Below are positions 47,916 through 58,358 of a stretch of 64,000 nucleotides of DNA, piece after piece. The stretch spans positions 1 to 64,000 of the forward strand of contig JASJFT010000024.1 in NCBI GenBank assembly GCA_030770425.1, read 5' to 3'. The DNA comes from Darksidea phi. Taxonomy: Eukaryota > Ascomycota > Dothideomycetes > Pleosporales > Lentitheciaceae. Positions within the stretch are counted from its first letter, which is position 1. The number at the start of each line of letters is the position of its first letter. Below the pieces are notes generated by a model that made no database searches, had not been told where the DNA came from, and saw nothing but the letters and a program-made list of their open reading frames with translations. The position numbers and the translations under genes are program-made.

Positions 47916-49310
47916 TTAAAAGTTTTGCGCAATGCCGGAGTTACCCTGTTGAGGGAAGATGGAAGGATTCTCAATTCGCGTGTTCCGCCGCGCAGACACG
48001 TCTCGGATGATGGGCTGCTGCTGCGGCTGGCCAGCGTAGGCATTGTTGTCGTACGGACTGGCGGCGTGATAATACCCACTGTTGTTGTGATCGTAGTATT
48101 CCTGTGGGTTGTTCACGGGTATTGGGTAGTCACCTGAGTTGTCTGATCGATCGGCCGCGGAGTATGACGAGGAAGCGTTGGAGGGGCCGCGATGAACACC
48201 GGCTTGGTTGTTGGCGACGGGAGCAGCTCCAAGAGCGCCAATGCCGTCTGAATCCAATGTCTCGCGTCGGTTGTGTACCAGAGGGTCGACTGAGTGGCCA
48301 TCGGAATAGGTGCCCTGTGTCGGCGAGCCTGGGCTATGGTATCCGCCTGGGTTGCTGTTGCTGTCCGAGTAGGTGTTGGCGCTGGCCAAAGTAGTGGATC
48401 CCTTGGCGTGCGAGCTGGCGGTTGTGTTGCCCCATCCTCTGTAGCCGCTGTGGTCTTCGGCCATTTCAGACGCCATGCCGACAGCGGGCAGCGTTGGGTC
48501 GTTGTTGGGGTTGAAGCCATACTCTTCGACTTCCTTCCTCCGTGCCTCGGCATCATTCTTCTTTGACTTGCGGCGTCTCCATAGCAGGATGCCGCCGATG
48601 ACCAACAGGGCAACGACCACGACAGGGACCACTACGGCAATGGCAGTCTTCCCACCGCCGGTCAATCCACCCGGTGATTTGCTTGCCCCCGGACTCTGCA
48701 GCACTGCCGGGTCGCTCACGGTTGGAGCGGATGACGAGGGAGAGGCACCATCTGTGTGGATGATGGTCTCGCCGGGGGATGTGCTTGTGAGGATGACGGT
48801 CGTCGGCGTTGGGATCTCGCCAGCTGAGGTCGGACTGGGTGTGAAGATGGAAGTGATGGTCTGTGTCGTGGGGGGCCTTGTGGATGCGGTAGTCGTTCGA
48901 GTAGTGTCCGGCGGGGGGGAATTCGAGGGTTGGTCCGAGGTAGACGGAGGCTCTGGTGTAGATGACGGCGGTGGAGCGGCAGACGATGGGATGTCTACAG
49001 GAGACGATGTCGGCGGCTGAGGGGTGGGAGAAGCGACTGCGGAAGAAGACTCAGTCAGAGACGGAGAAGGAGACTCAGGTTGCGCGGGCGGCGTTGACGC
49101 AGCAGTAGGCGACGGCTGGTCCGACGTGGGAGCTGCAGAAGATACTGTTGGATTCGGACTTGATGGAGGAGGGCTCGCACTGGAAGGGGGGGTTGCACTC
49201 GACGGAGAAGCAACGGGGGAAGAGACAACGAGAGACGACGTACTGGCAGTGCCATTGCTCGACATGGCGACGGCAGGGTAAGGAAAAGATAGCAGGTAGC
49301 TATCAGGCAC
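47916..49310 (-). CDS. Mid2-like cell-surface sensor (Ser/Thr/Pro-rich ectodomain, one membrane span)
   Basis: Intronless. 464 residues from ATG 49310, or 449 from the ATG at 49265 (MSSNGTASTSS), which I find more natural. About residues 20-215 are Ser/Thr/Pro-rich, suited to dense O-mannosylation. One transmembrane helix lies at about 225-247 (AIAVVVPVVVVALLVIGGILLW), followed by RRRKSKK as stop-transfer. The 210-residue cytosolic tail is Asn/Gly/Ser/Tyr-rich and ends RRNTRIENPSIFPQQGNSG. There is no Cys-rich WSC domain. This is the design of the Mid2/MtlA class of wall-integrity sensors that feed Rho1 and the Pkc1 MAP-kinase pathway. An odd point is the lack of a clear N-terminal signal peptide in either start. 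Family assignment is by architecture only. Confidence 0.75.
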   Translation of the reverse strand: MPDSYLLSFPYPAVAMSSNGTASTSSLVVSSPVASPSSATPPSSASPPPSSPNPTVSSAAPTSDQPSPTAASTPPAQPESPSPSLTESSSAVASPTPQPPTSSPVDIPSSAAPPPSSTPEPPSTSDQPSNSPPPDTTRTTTASTRPPTTQTITSIFTPSPTSAGEIPTPTTVILTSTSPGETIIHTDGASPSSSAPTVSDPAVLQSPGASKSPGGLTGGGKTAIAVVVPVVVVALLVIGGILLWRRRKSKKNDAEARRKEVEEYGFNPNNDPTLPAVGMASEMAEDHSGYRGWGNTTASSHAKGSTTLASANTYSDSNSNPGGYHSPGSPTQGTYSDGHSVDPLVHNRRETLDSDGIGALGAAPVANNQAGVHRGPSNASSSYSAADRSDNSGDYPIPVNNPQEYYDHNNSGYYHAASPYDNNAYAGQPQQQPIIRDVSARRNTRIENPSIFPQQGNSGIAQNF

Positions 49311-50788
49311 ACGCGTGGAAGAATATGCCGTGCGTCTTGGGGACTGCTCGGGCTTGGTATCAGAGTATGTGATGTGTGCGATGCTGGTGCCAGGAATGCG
49401 TCAGACAGGAGCGCGCGTCGGCAGCCGATGAGGCAGGGCTGGTGAGACGGCTGCGAAACGCCTGAGGCTCGTCGGCGAGGAGCACAGCGGTCAATTGTGT
49501 GGAGAGGCGACGCGACGGTTAGGCGATAGGTGGTGACTAGGCCCCTCGGACGGCGAGGAGCGGGTGGTTGAGGAGGTTGTGCAGCAAGGTGGAGTTGGAC
49601 GGGCGATCGCCCCAAGCGGTTGGAGAAGTCTTTGATCCTTGCTGCCGACCTGCCGGGGGACGGCGTCGCGAGCACTCGGCTAGGCTGGGACGGCGGTTCA
49701 GCAACCGCGCAGATTAAGGCACGCACCAACGAGCACCGACGAGCAACGACACCAGACAACAAGACGCTGTCGCAGCGACGGCGAGGGCGAAGGTGAAGGC
49801 GAAGGCGCCGTGGACAACGGGCCCGCGATGCTTTTCACGACGCCCTCGTTGGCCAAGGCGCGCGCGGCGGGGACCAGCGCATTCAGCATGCACGACGATA
49901 GTGGCCATGGGCGCTCCAGACAGAAAGCGGAGGCGTCGGCGCCCCAAGCGACCTAGGGGGGGGGGGGCTTCGAGCTGCCCGAATGGGAGCCCGCTGAATG
50001 GGCAATACCGCGCCGCCCCGTGGCTGTGAGAGCTCCCAGATGTCTCCCATCTCACCACCTCAACCTCTCACCCGTCTCACCACTCGCCATCGCTGCCCCT
50101 GACCCTCGGTGCGCATGGCCCAACGCCTTCAAATCTCGTAGCACCACGGCACGTCTCGTCGCAATTACATCATGCTACTACCCTTGGGCGGTCGTTACCC
50201 GGCCCTACTTGTTCCCTTCCAGGGCTGTACCCTTGCGCTGCGAGCGTCATTGTTCGAGGTTCCTCAGGCGCACGCGCCCTGATTGGCTGCGAGATATATT
50301 TGGACAGCCTTCCCGCGGCATGTTGCAGCGAGCACGAGCTTGCATCATCGTGTTTGCAGTTGCAGCGCTTTTGCGAGCCTCAGTCAGCTTATAGCTTATT
50401 GAATTTTCCTAGTGGGTGAATCTCTACACGAGAAAAACGGTCATGCGCCTCGGAGCGGTACGAGTTTTGGCTAGTGGCGCGCTGTCAGTCTATGTCACGG
50501 CAGATGTGCGGCCAGGCAGGCTATGCGGCTGTTCTTCTGAAAGAATTCGGGCAGGCTGCATCTCTACGGAAAGAAGAATTCCCTCAGAAGCGGAAACCAT
50601 TGCCCATGGTCTCGACTCGGTATGTAGACGCGAATGGGCGCGCGCTCTGGCCACTTCGCGACACATCCACATTCCCGCCCTCGAGGCCACAATGCAGCAT
50701 TGCCATGAGCCATCATGACTGCGCAAAGGTGCACATGTACCCAGAGGCCCGTGTAGACACGCAGTACATCGCATCCAATATGCCACCG
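49311..50788. other. Intergenic 1.5 kb upstream of the Mid2-like gene
   Basis: Between the 5' end of the Mid2-like gene and the 3' end of the steroid-reductase-like gene, both minus strand. GC-rich from 49.4 to 50.1 kb, with a run of 12 Gs at 49956-49967. No domain-bearing frame. Long frames here, including one continuing over 50474-51364 on the plus strand, are shadows or chance. Confidence 0.5.
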
Positions 50789-51768
50789 CTACACGAGCCC
50801 CGGAATGACAGCTTTCCTACTGCCAACCTTCTCCTTCCCAAACTTCGCCTCATACCACCTCTTCCCCTGCAAGGCCCTCGGCAGCATGGTCGCAATCTCA
50901 TTAACCAAAAACGTCCTCGCTGGCGCACAGTTCCAGCCACCGATCATCCAGAAACCCGCCCATTCAATCCACTCGCAAAAGTAATGCGCAAACAGCACGT
51001 ACTTGAACAGCCCGTTCTCCGGCAGCATATAAATCTTGTCCACGCCCTCGACAGGCTTGCCCAGCTTCTCCGCTTCCGCGCGCTGCTTGCGATCCGCGGA
51101 TCTCCTAATCTCGCGCAGAACGTCGTCGTGGAATATATTGCCCAGCAATCCCCATGCCCAGATGATGAGCCCCATTTCCATAGCCAGGTGGCGACCAGCC
51201 CAGTCACCGTCTGTTGTTGGGCCGTAGCCTGCGAGCCAGCCGCCGATGGAGATACTATTGAATATTTGAAAGGCAGCGGCGAGAACACAGACGACAGGGC
51301 TCATCGGGGACATACTAGGGTTGAGGAAGATGGGCGAGATAATGGCGCGGTAGAGGTAGTGTAAGACCTGCGCGTTTCGTCAGCAGCGCATGTGCTATAG
51401 TTAGCAGACGGGCACCTACAAAGCAGCCAGCCATCACCCAGTTGCCCCAAGGCAACGACTCAAGCCCGAGCTCTTTCGGCAATGTGAACATGATATAGAG
51501 TAGCGATGTAAAGCCCACCGTCTCCATCGTGACCCATCCCCATCGACCTGAGATGTTGAACCGGGAGTCATTTGAGGTTTTGCCTTGGGGATACCAATCA
51601 ACGAGCCATTGGAACGCTGTCATCTGCAACAAGCAACCTATTAGCCATGATCTCTCGCGGGATGCGTGGGAAGCAGCAGAAACCTACCATTGGGAAGCCC
51701 CAAGTAAAGAGGGCGCATACCGTCTCCCACGTCTCGCGCGACGGCGGCAATACTCCTGTAGTCATCAT
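50789..51768 (-). CDS. Steroid 5-alpha-reductase (SRD5A/DET2)-like membrane enzyme
   Basis: Three exons: 51688-51768, 51420-51623 and 50789-51367. Introns are 64 bp (51624-51687, donor GTAGGT, acceptor TTGCAG) and 52 bp (51368-51419, donor GTAGGT, branch TGCTAAC, acceptor CGCAG). Product 287 residues with about six hydrophobic spans. Family marks: VLHYLYRAIISPIFL, NSISIGGWLAGYGP, AWGLLGNIFHDDVLREIR, HYFCEWIEWAGFWM, and at the C-terminus NEIATMLPRALQGKRWYEAKFG with KAVIPGL. The family reduces a C4-C5 double bond in 3-oxo steroids using NADPH in the ER membrane. The substrate in fungi is unknown to me. Confidence 0.88.
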
Positions 51769-53005
51769 CACGACCGATCAATGCGTTTCTTCTGGTGTCA
51801 ATGTTGCAATGGGTAGGTTGTCGTGACGCTCAGGTTGTGAGATCGGATTGCGGCGGCTACCTTGGGCAGAAACCGTGTCGTCATAATAAAAACACGCGCC
51901 AAGACAGCTGCATCCCGCAAGCAGCGCCTTGCCGGTGTTAACCAACCCCCTTTCTGTTGACCTGAATCTCGATCGCAAACTTGCATAAGTTCACTCCGAG
52001 GTAGTGAAGAGCTGAGGAGCATTGCGCTGTAGAATGGTGCTCTGCCATACGAGATGATTCGACCAGTCAGGGGCCGATTTTTTATTCAGATAGGCCGGCG
52101 TCATCCAGGCCTCAACCGCAAGAACAGCCCCCAACAGAGCTAGAGAGTTATCGAGCCGTTTGGCCCATTCTACATTTTAAGAGCCGAGCCGACACGATGG
52201 AATTCTGGCCGCCGTGTTATAAGATGATATTTGCTTTGTCGGGAGCGGATGGTCAAGGATGTCGGCCTAGCCACCATCCTAGCTTATCGTTGGTATTCGT
52301 AGCATTGCCTGTTGTATCCATGTCTGAGGTGCTGTGCAGCTTTGCTCAACCTTGCCTTGTATAGCACAACAGAGGCGGGCATATGCAGCATATGCAACAC
52401 GTTTGTCTACTATATCTCAAACATGTGCTCAATAATCCTTTGAAGATAGGCATGAGAATAGGCCATAGCAAGTTAATAGCGATCAGCTAACTTCTAATTT
52501 CAGAACGAAGACGAAACGTCTCCCTTCTATTCAAAGTTCGATACTGGCCGGTTCATGCGTAACTCGGGAGTATGAGCTGCGTCGCAATCGAGGGGCGGCG
52601 GTGCTTTTAGCGTAACACAATAGGTCTTGACACCCCTCTAGACTAACTTTGCCGACTTTGTTTCCCAGCGTTTAGATAAGACCAACTCGCACTCAATAGG
52701 GCTTCACCCCCGAGATTTTTTTCAGATTGGTTTCGGCAACGACTTGCAGACTATTCGCTAGCTCCCTCCCGCTAGAAACGTAGATAATGTTGATATGGAT
52801 GTCGTGTTCAGAAACGCTGTGTGTTGCCTCAAAGACAAACAACGAAAGAAACCATTAGCTTGAATGTATATCAGTCAAGCGATAGCTTTCCGAGCTGTCT
52901 TTTCTCGGAAGCGTGGGCAGAATCGAGAGCAGACAAGCAACCAACCTTAGAAAACGGATGTTGTGAGATATAAGTTCGGTATGGCGAGTATGGACATCGT
53001 TAGGC
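51769..53005. other. Intergenic 1.2 kb, includes a dispersed repeat copy
   Basis: No gene seen. Contains the repeat copy at 52557-52645. Normal composition. Confidence 0.5.
52557..52645 (+). repeat. Short dispersed repeat, copy 1
   Basis: About 88 bases matching 62014-62099 at roughly three-quarters identity. Shared words include CTGCGTCGCAAT, AGCGTAA and TTGACACCCCTCTAGA. No coding potential. Confidence 0.55.
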
Positions 53006-54123
53006 CTAGAGAAGCGGCATGCCGCCGTATACTTCCCTAAGCTGTTCCCAAGTAATATGCTCCCCGTAGATGAGCTTCGCAACCCTTTTCCCAGCCCAAA
53101 GGCTTCCCTTGGGTGAGGCCATGTACTGGCGATGCATGAGTTCGGCACTTTCAGAGGCCATATAGGTGGAGAGGGGCGTAAGGTGCCGGCTCTGCTTCAT
53201 GTTTCTTTGCTGCTGATCCAAGCGCGGTGTCCTCCTTTCCCCCTTTCCCTCCTCTTTCGATTCCTCATTCTCCATTTCTTTTAAAAACTGTACAACGAGC
53301 TTTTTGAATTCCACAATTGGTCGATTCTTCTCCTCAGATAGTCCAGGGAAAACGACAAGTTCAGGACAAACCGACAAACTAAAGCAGTTTTCAGCACCCA
53401 ACATGCCGTAAGCCAGTCCGTATCGTTCGGGTGCAATGCGACAATTTCTTGATTCTCCCCTTGTCGTTGATTGTAAAAGTATTCCAATGACGTCTCCAAA
53501 GGACCGGGCGAATGATGCCAGGCCATGGGAATAATTTCCACGGGTTGATCGGCGTTTTCCCCACACCAAAGTCGTCCGATGCAGTTGAAGGTCAGGTGCT
53601 GGAGTTCCGCCAACACATTTGCTAACTGTTTGGCTACTTTGTTATGATATTGCTGAGGTATCGATTTCGCCAACCCATCATCGAGCGTACGGTCACCCAA
53701 GCACTGCATCAGAATGTATGGGTATCCGAATGGTTGGTCTTTGGACAGTTGAAACCCGAATATCTGAGGAACTGGGATGCTTGTGCGTTCGAATATGATA
53801 TTCATGGTGGCTATCTCACTCAAAAGCGATATCTTGGTATCGTCATTGATGGTACGATGCGGAATACGGGCAATCCAATAGACGTTGTCAGAAAAAGCGA
53901 GTTCAAGTACCAGATTATTGAAGCCGGTTGCAAACTGTGTCAGGTTTATGGTGCAGTCAACATCGGGCGCTAGGTCTTTCTGATGTCGGCGCCGCGCATT
54001 GATTGCATGACTCTTTAGATGCTTGAAGTTTGCTAAAGAGAGTACAAGCTTGATTCGCTGATATCTGTCTGACTCTGGATTTAGACCGGCAAAACCTGGC
54101 CAGTCTTCACTTGGCCTTGCCAT
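53006..54123 (-). pseudogene. Aminoglycoside-phosphotransferase-fold (APH) kinase pseudogene, catalytic loop deleted
   Basis: From ATG 54123 the frame gives a normal N-lobe (ATGFNNLVLELAFSDNVYWIARIPH; FGYPYILMQCLGDRTLDDGL; LANVLAELQHLTFNCIGRL) and reaches WLTACWVLKTAL at about 53400. There it should meet the catalytic HxDxxxxN loop and the metal-binding Asp, but these are absent. The homologous C-terminal text (VCPELVVFPGLSEEKNRPIVEFKKL) follows at once in another frame and runs to a stop at 53006. The simplest reading is a deletion of the coding DNA for about 60 residues that also broke the frame. The family is abundant in filamentous fungi and mostly uncharacterised. A short intact frame to 53281 could be expressed but would lack a C-lobe. 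Confidence 0.78.
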
Positions 54124-54466
54124 TGCAACCGAAATTAGCCGTATTCAGACGGAAGCTCAAGGCTCGGGAACGGCGAGTGGGCCGGGCCTAAGGGCAAGCG
54201 GCCGTGGTAGCGGCTTGTTCTAGTAGTTAGGATACGAGAACTACAGGTAGTAGGGATTTAGGTACGAAGATATGGGTAAATACGCGACTGATAAGGCCTG
54301 GGTAAACGTGGAAGATTTGGGGGGCGTTGCTGTTGTACTGGAAAGGCAGACGGCACGAGGGATTGGCTAAGCGTCTGCTGATTAATCGGGTTACTTCCGA
54401 AGCTTTGCCGATACAAGGAGAGTGTAAATCGCACACCCCGCCATTAACTTAGTTCGCATAAACACT
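54124..54466. promoter_or_regulatory. Divergent promoter region between APH pseudogene and F-box gene
   Basis: 343 bp between divergent starts, with no gene inside. No clear TATA box was found on either side. Confidence 0.4.
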
Positions 54467-55501
54467 ATGCATCTCCTCCAACTGCCCCCTGAAACTATAA
54501 TTCAGATTTTCGATCATGTCGGTTCATCCTATTTCCGCTCGGATCTCTCACGCCTCACAGTCAGTAAGCAGTGGTGCAGGTTTGCCCACACCGCGTGCTA
54601 CCAGGAGTTTTACCTTAACCAGAACACATTACGACGCTTGATGTCTTCTCCGTACGCTGAGACAAGTCTATATGTAATCAAAGATAGCATGCGGACTCTG
54701 GATCTGGGTTTGAAGGGCTATGAAGACTGGGACTCTGTCACGCTACCTGTCACGCTACCCACCACTTTTCAGTCTACAGGCCTTATAGGCCCAGATATGT
54801 CGCCTTGGAAAGAGCGCACAGCGTGGACAACAGAACTGGATAATGATCTCTCTCGCCTCGCCGCCATCGTGAGACAATCACGCAAGTTGCGCATCATCCG
54901 CATTCAAGCCATCCATGAACGGCACCCGCGAAGCTATTTTATGGATCGCCGCGATTATCTGTTCCTACCCACAATATCTGCCTTCCTCTCAGTCAGCAAC
55001 CTGACTAGTCTGGACCTAGACCTTTGCGGAACTGAACCTTTATCACATCAACGCCACCAACAAGGGGACGAAGGCCACGTTTGCACCAGTATCGCCGCGC
55101 TTCTTACTACACTACGGCATTTGCGACTATGTATGCCCCGTCTCTGTACCGATGTCTTGAAACCTCGACAGCATGGCACCAATCTACACTTGACCAAGGT
55201 ACTCATCAACCTCAGTCTAATCGACGAAACGCCCCTTGCTACCTCAGCGCGGCACGCTAAACACTGCATTTACCTTACGCGACTGTCGAAAGCAGATATG
55301 GTGGAGCAGGCACAAGCTCTTGTGAAACAGATGGAAGCCCCGAAGATGGTGAGAATATTGACGCATACGCTTCCGACGATTGAATTGCTGGCGTTTGATG
55401 TTTTGACCGGTACGACTCTCAATTTGGGTAAGGGTGCGGAGTGGGATGACGATGGCAAGGCTGTTGAGGGACGAAGCGGAGAGGATCTTTCCTCGGGCTA
55501 A
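54467..55501 (+). CDS. F-box domain protein
   Basis: Intronless, 344 residues. The N-terminus LLQLPPETIIQIFDHVGSSYFRSDLSRLTVSKQWCRFAHTA (residues about 3-43; quoted here only as the span LLQLPPETIIQIF to KQWCRFA) is an F-box: LPPE, then a hydrophobic helix, then the SKQW helix. The rest has leucine-rich-repeat-like segments (LTSLDLDLCGTE; LRHLRLCMPRLC; VLINLSLIDETPL), as is common in fungal F-box genes. F-box proteins link substrates to SCF ubiquitin ligases through Skp1; the substrate is unknown. The acidic C-terminus (DDDGKAVEGRSGEDLSSG) is disordered. Confidence 0.8.
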   Translation: MHLLQLPPETIIQIFDHVGSSYFRSDLSRLTVSKQWCRFAHTACYQEFYLNQNTLRRLMSSPYAETSLYVIKDSMRTLDLGLKGYEDWDSVTLPVTLPTTFQSTGLIGPDMSPWKERTAWTTELDNDLSRLAAIVRQSRKLRIIRIQAIHERHPRSYFMDRRDYLFLPTISAFLSVSNLTSLDLDLCGTEPLSHQRHQQGDEGHVCTSIAALLTTLRHLRLCMPRLCTDVLKPRQHGTNLHLTKVLINLSLIDETPLATSARHAKHCIYLTRLSKADMVEQAQALVKQMEAPKMVRILTHTLPTIELLAFDVLTGTTLNLGKGAEWDDDGKAVEGRSGEDLSSG

Positions 55502-56837
55502 GATGATTAGTCACCTGTGGTTTTTGGATGTCGAGATCCCCGTACTCCGAACCCGAAGATATGTCTATTGAAAACTTGTACTCATCAAACAATCTACATT
55601 TTCCTTCAGTCTAGTAGAGAATTTGTACACTTGAACAAAGCCCACAGTATCTGCGAGAGGGCATGCAAATTGCAACATTGCGGAGAAAGTTGGTTGTTGA
55701 TTAAGCACTCGCGAAGAGAGCACTCAGCAACCAGACACTAAAATCAGACAAAGTCTCACCACTCACTAATGCCAAGAGATGTAAAAAGGAACAATGAGCG
55801 AAACACGCTGTAAACCAAGATACTCTTGTCCCACGATCTCGCCTCCCTAACAAATGCAACCCCGTATACCATACGCAATCAAAACAGCCGAAAATCTCCA
55901 TTATCCTCCAGCACATAACCTTAACCATCACTTCTAGCACACTCCATACACATTATAGCAGTCTCCTTACAAACAGTAGGAATGGACACGCTTTATCCCC
56001 AAGCCGTCGCCTAACACGCAGTCGTTGCTACAGACGACGTGAGCATTAGGCTCGCAGCACCTCATCTTGGGAGGGTGCATGTCGCTGGCTATAACTATTA
56101 GTATACTGTAAATTCAATGTGTAGTTAATGTGTTGGAGCGGGGCGGAGTAGTGCGCCTATTTAGGGAGCGGGGTATAGGATATGGGTGGGATGCATACGT
56201 ACAATGGGCGTTGGGGCTGTAAGTGTGAGAGTAGTAATGAGGAGGGTTGTTTGTAGGGTAAGGAGAGAGCACATCTGGGGTATAGAGAAGTAAAAGGATG
56301 GGAAATAGATAGGCGCTAGTGTTGTTGGACAGAGTGCTTTAATCGAAAGCATAGATTAGTCCATCTATATGGTCCCAAGTCTAGTCCATCTACCCATTCT
56401 CTCCGCTCACGAGGGTGGTTGCTTGGCGAACTTCTACGCGTACTTTCCGAGTCTTGTCGTTACACGATGTGTAGGGAAATTATACAGTACGCTATTGTCT
56501 AACTGCGTGTGGTCGAGAGGTTCTGCGTTCTCAACCGGGTCTGTTGGCGATGTTCGGTGGTCGAGGTCGGATTTTGCCTATTGGGTGATTACGCCCTCTT
56601 TCAGAGTGGCCGATACTGAGGCTGCATCTTTGTTGGAGAGTTGTGTCAATAGGTTCTCGAATTAGAAGGTATCGGTAATCTTCGAAATCTTGAGCTTTGG
56701 ATCAGTAGCGCAGTGAGATGGCTATAGCAGGGTTGTAAACGTTGGTCTTGAGGTTAAGTGCTTGATAGTGGTTTAGCATTATTATAGTAACTACCCAGAA
56801 CGAACTTAAAGTACATATTGAAATATGCAGCACTCTC
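55502..56837. other. Intergenic, convergent 3' sides
   Basis: 1.3 kb between the F-box stop and the YFH7-like stop. AT-leaning; no coding signal. Probably contains both 3' UTRs. Confidence 0.45.
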
Positions 56838-57726
56838 TCATATATACCCAGCCATCTCCTTATCGCTCCTCTCCTCCTTCTTACCCTCCGCACCTTGCTT
56901 CGCCGGCGCCCACCCCTCATCATTGTTACTCTGCACTACCTCATGCACTTCTAACCTGTTCTCCACAATCTCCCTTCCATTAACAAGGTCATTCTCATCC
57001 GCCCTTTTCCCCGCCTCCTCTTCATCTTTCGCGATTCCCGCCTTGACATGCCGATACACGAGTCTACTCCTCGCAACGTCGAAATCCACATCTACGAACC
57101 AGAGCTCGTCCATGAGCTCTGCCGCATCTTTCCACGGAGACTTGTTGAGGGAGAGATAGTTGCCTTCGAAGATGATGAGACGGACGGAGGGAGCGATGGC
57201 GATGTCGTCGGCGACGGGGTCTTTGAGGGCGTGGTCAAAGGAAGGGGCAAATAATGTGGAAGTCTCTGGGCAAAGGGGTTCTCTCAGCTTCTTCACTAGA
57301 CTCAAGAAGTTCTCTCCATCGAAGGTGTATGCTGCGCCTCGTCTGGCGTGAGCGGATACGGGGTCAGGCAGGGCATCCAGTTGTTTTCGGGATAGATGGT
57401 AGCCGTCCATGGGGATGAATGCGGCGAGTGGGCTTCCTGTATGGGTTCCGGGCGATTGTTTAGCGTGAAGTTCATTGAGACGGGTCGCTACTACGGCGGC
57501 GAGGGTAGTCTTCCCTGCAATATCTCAGTGTGCTGCCCTGGTGAGCGTGACGTGCTTTGGCTACCTGAACCGGGAATGCCAGATACAGCGACTAGGAATC
57601 GTTTTGACAGAGGCACATCTTGAAACTTCTCTGCTGTGCGTTAGCGGACGGTGTTCGTCGAGACGGTCTTAACGCGGATTCATTACCCCAAGTCTTCTCA
57701 ACCAGCCTGTTGACTTGGTCTTCCAT
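56838..57726 (-). CDS. YFH7: P-loop kinase of the YFH7/uridine-kinase-like family
   Basis: Three exons: 57687-57726, 57565-57630 and 56838-57514. Introns are 56 bp (57631-57686, donor GTAATG, branch CGCTAAC, acceptor CAGCAG) and 50 bp (57515-57564, donor GTAGCC, acceptor TTGCAG). Product 260 residues. Splicing rebuilds the Walker A motif SGIPGSGKTTLAA; the second intron lies inside the codon after GS, splitting the P-loop. Downstream are FIPMDGYHLSRKQLDALPDP, AAYTFDGENFLSLV, FAPSFDHALKDPVADDI, and FEGNYLSLNKSPW (Walker B-like), with the lid segment RRHVKAGI/KDEEEAGKRADEND. This matches yeast Yfh7 and related fungal uridine-kinase-like proteins; the true substrate is not established. The extra Lys/Glu-rich C-terminus is variable in the family. 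Confidence 0.9.
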
Positions 57727-58358
57727 CTTTTGTAATAGGAGATGTTTATGCAAGAACTAGTCTCAGACTGCAGAGTTGAACACTGCTGCTTGTTCGGTAC
57801 GGCTTGGTGCCAGTCAGCCTTATCAAGTACTCACTCTGAATTGTTTTTCTGGGGCAGATATATGATAGATTGCAGATCGCGGGCGCTCGGCATGGTGTTG
57901 ATGGGGGGTGACGTCGATGCTGCGGGGGAGCTAACGTGGGCCACGTTTTGCGGCGGATAACGTTTACGGTTTGTAACAGGTTTTCGTACGCTATTTCGGG
58001 AATATCCTACTCGCGCAATAACAAGGCCGGCACCTGCAAGCCGCGCCAGGTTGGTGGCCACAAGGTGCAGCTTTCTGGCCAAAAGTGGAAATAGCGGATA
58101 GGGCTGAAAGCGACCAATGAACACGAGTCCCAAGACGCCTAACGTTCAGGGGTCCCGCGGGCTCACGCATCGTAAGGCACCGCATCAGGCCGCCGTCGCT
58201 CGAAACGTTTCCTTCCATTTTCCGGGCATCCTATGAACCGAGCCCGCATGCCATGAAGATGGTCTTGCATCCTGCGCACCCGCGAGACGCTGCCAATTGA
58301 ACGTCGACGAACCACCGAACGCGCTAGAGCGTCCGGCCGCTTGACACGCGCAACAAAC
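57727..58358. promoter_or_regulatory. Divergent promoter region between YFH7-like gene and glucosidase I gene
   Basis: 632 bp between divergent start codons, no gene inside. No conserved element can be named. Confidence 0.5.

Noticed and set aside
48475..49281. Long plus-strand frames (181 and 85 codons) opposite the Mid2-like gene
   Set aside because: They are antisense shadows of the Ser/Thr/Pro-rich coding region, giving Gly/Val/Asp-rich low complexity.
50474..51364. 296-codon plus-strand frame
   Set aside because: It overlaps exon 3 of the steroid-reductase-like gene on the other strand, where real family motifs and splice sites are found. Its own translation shows no domain.
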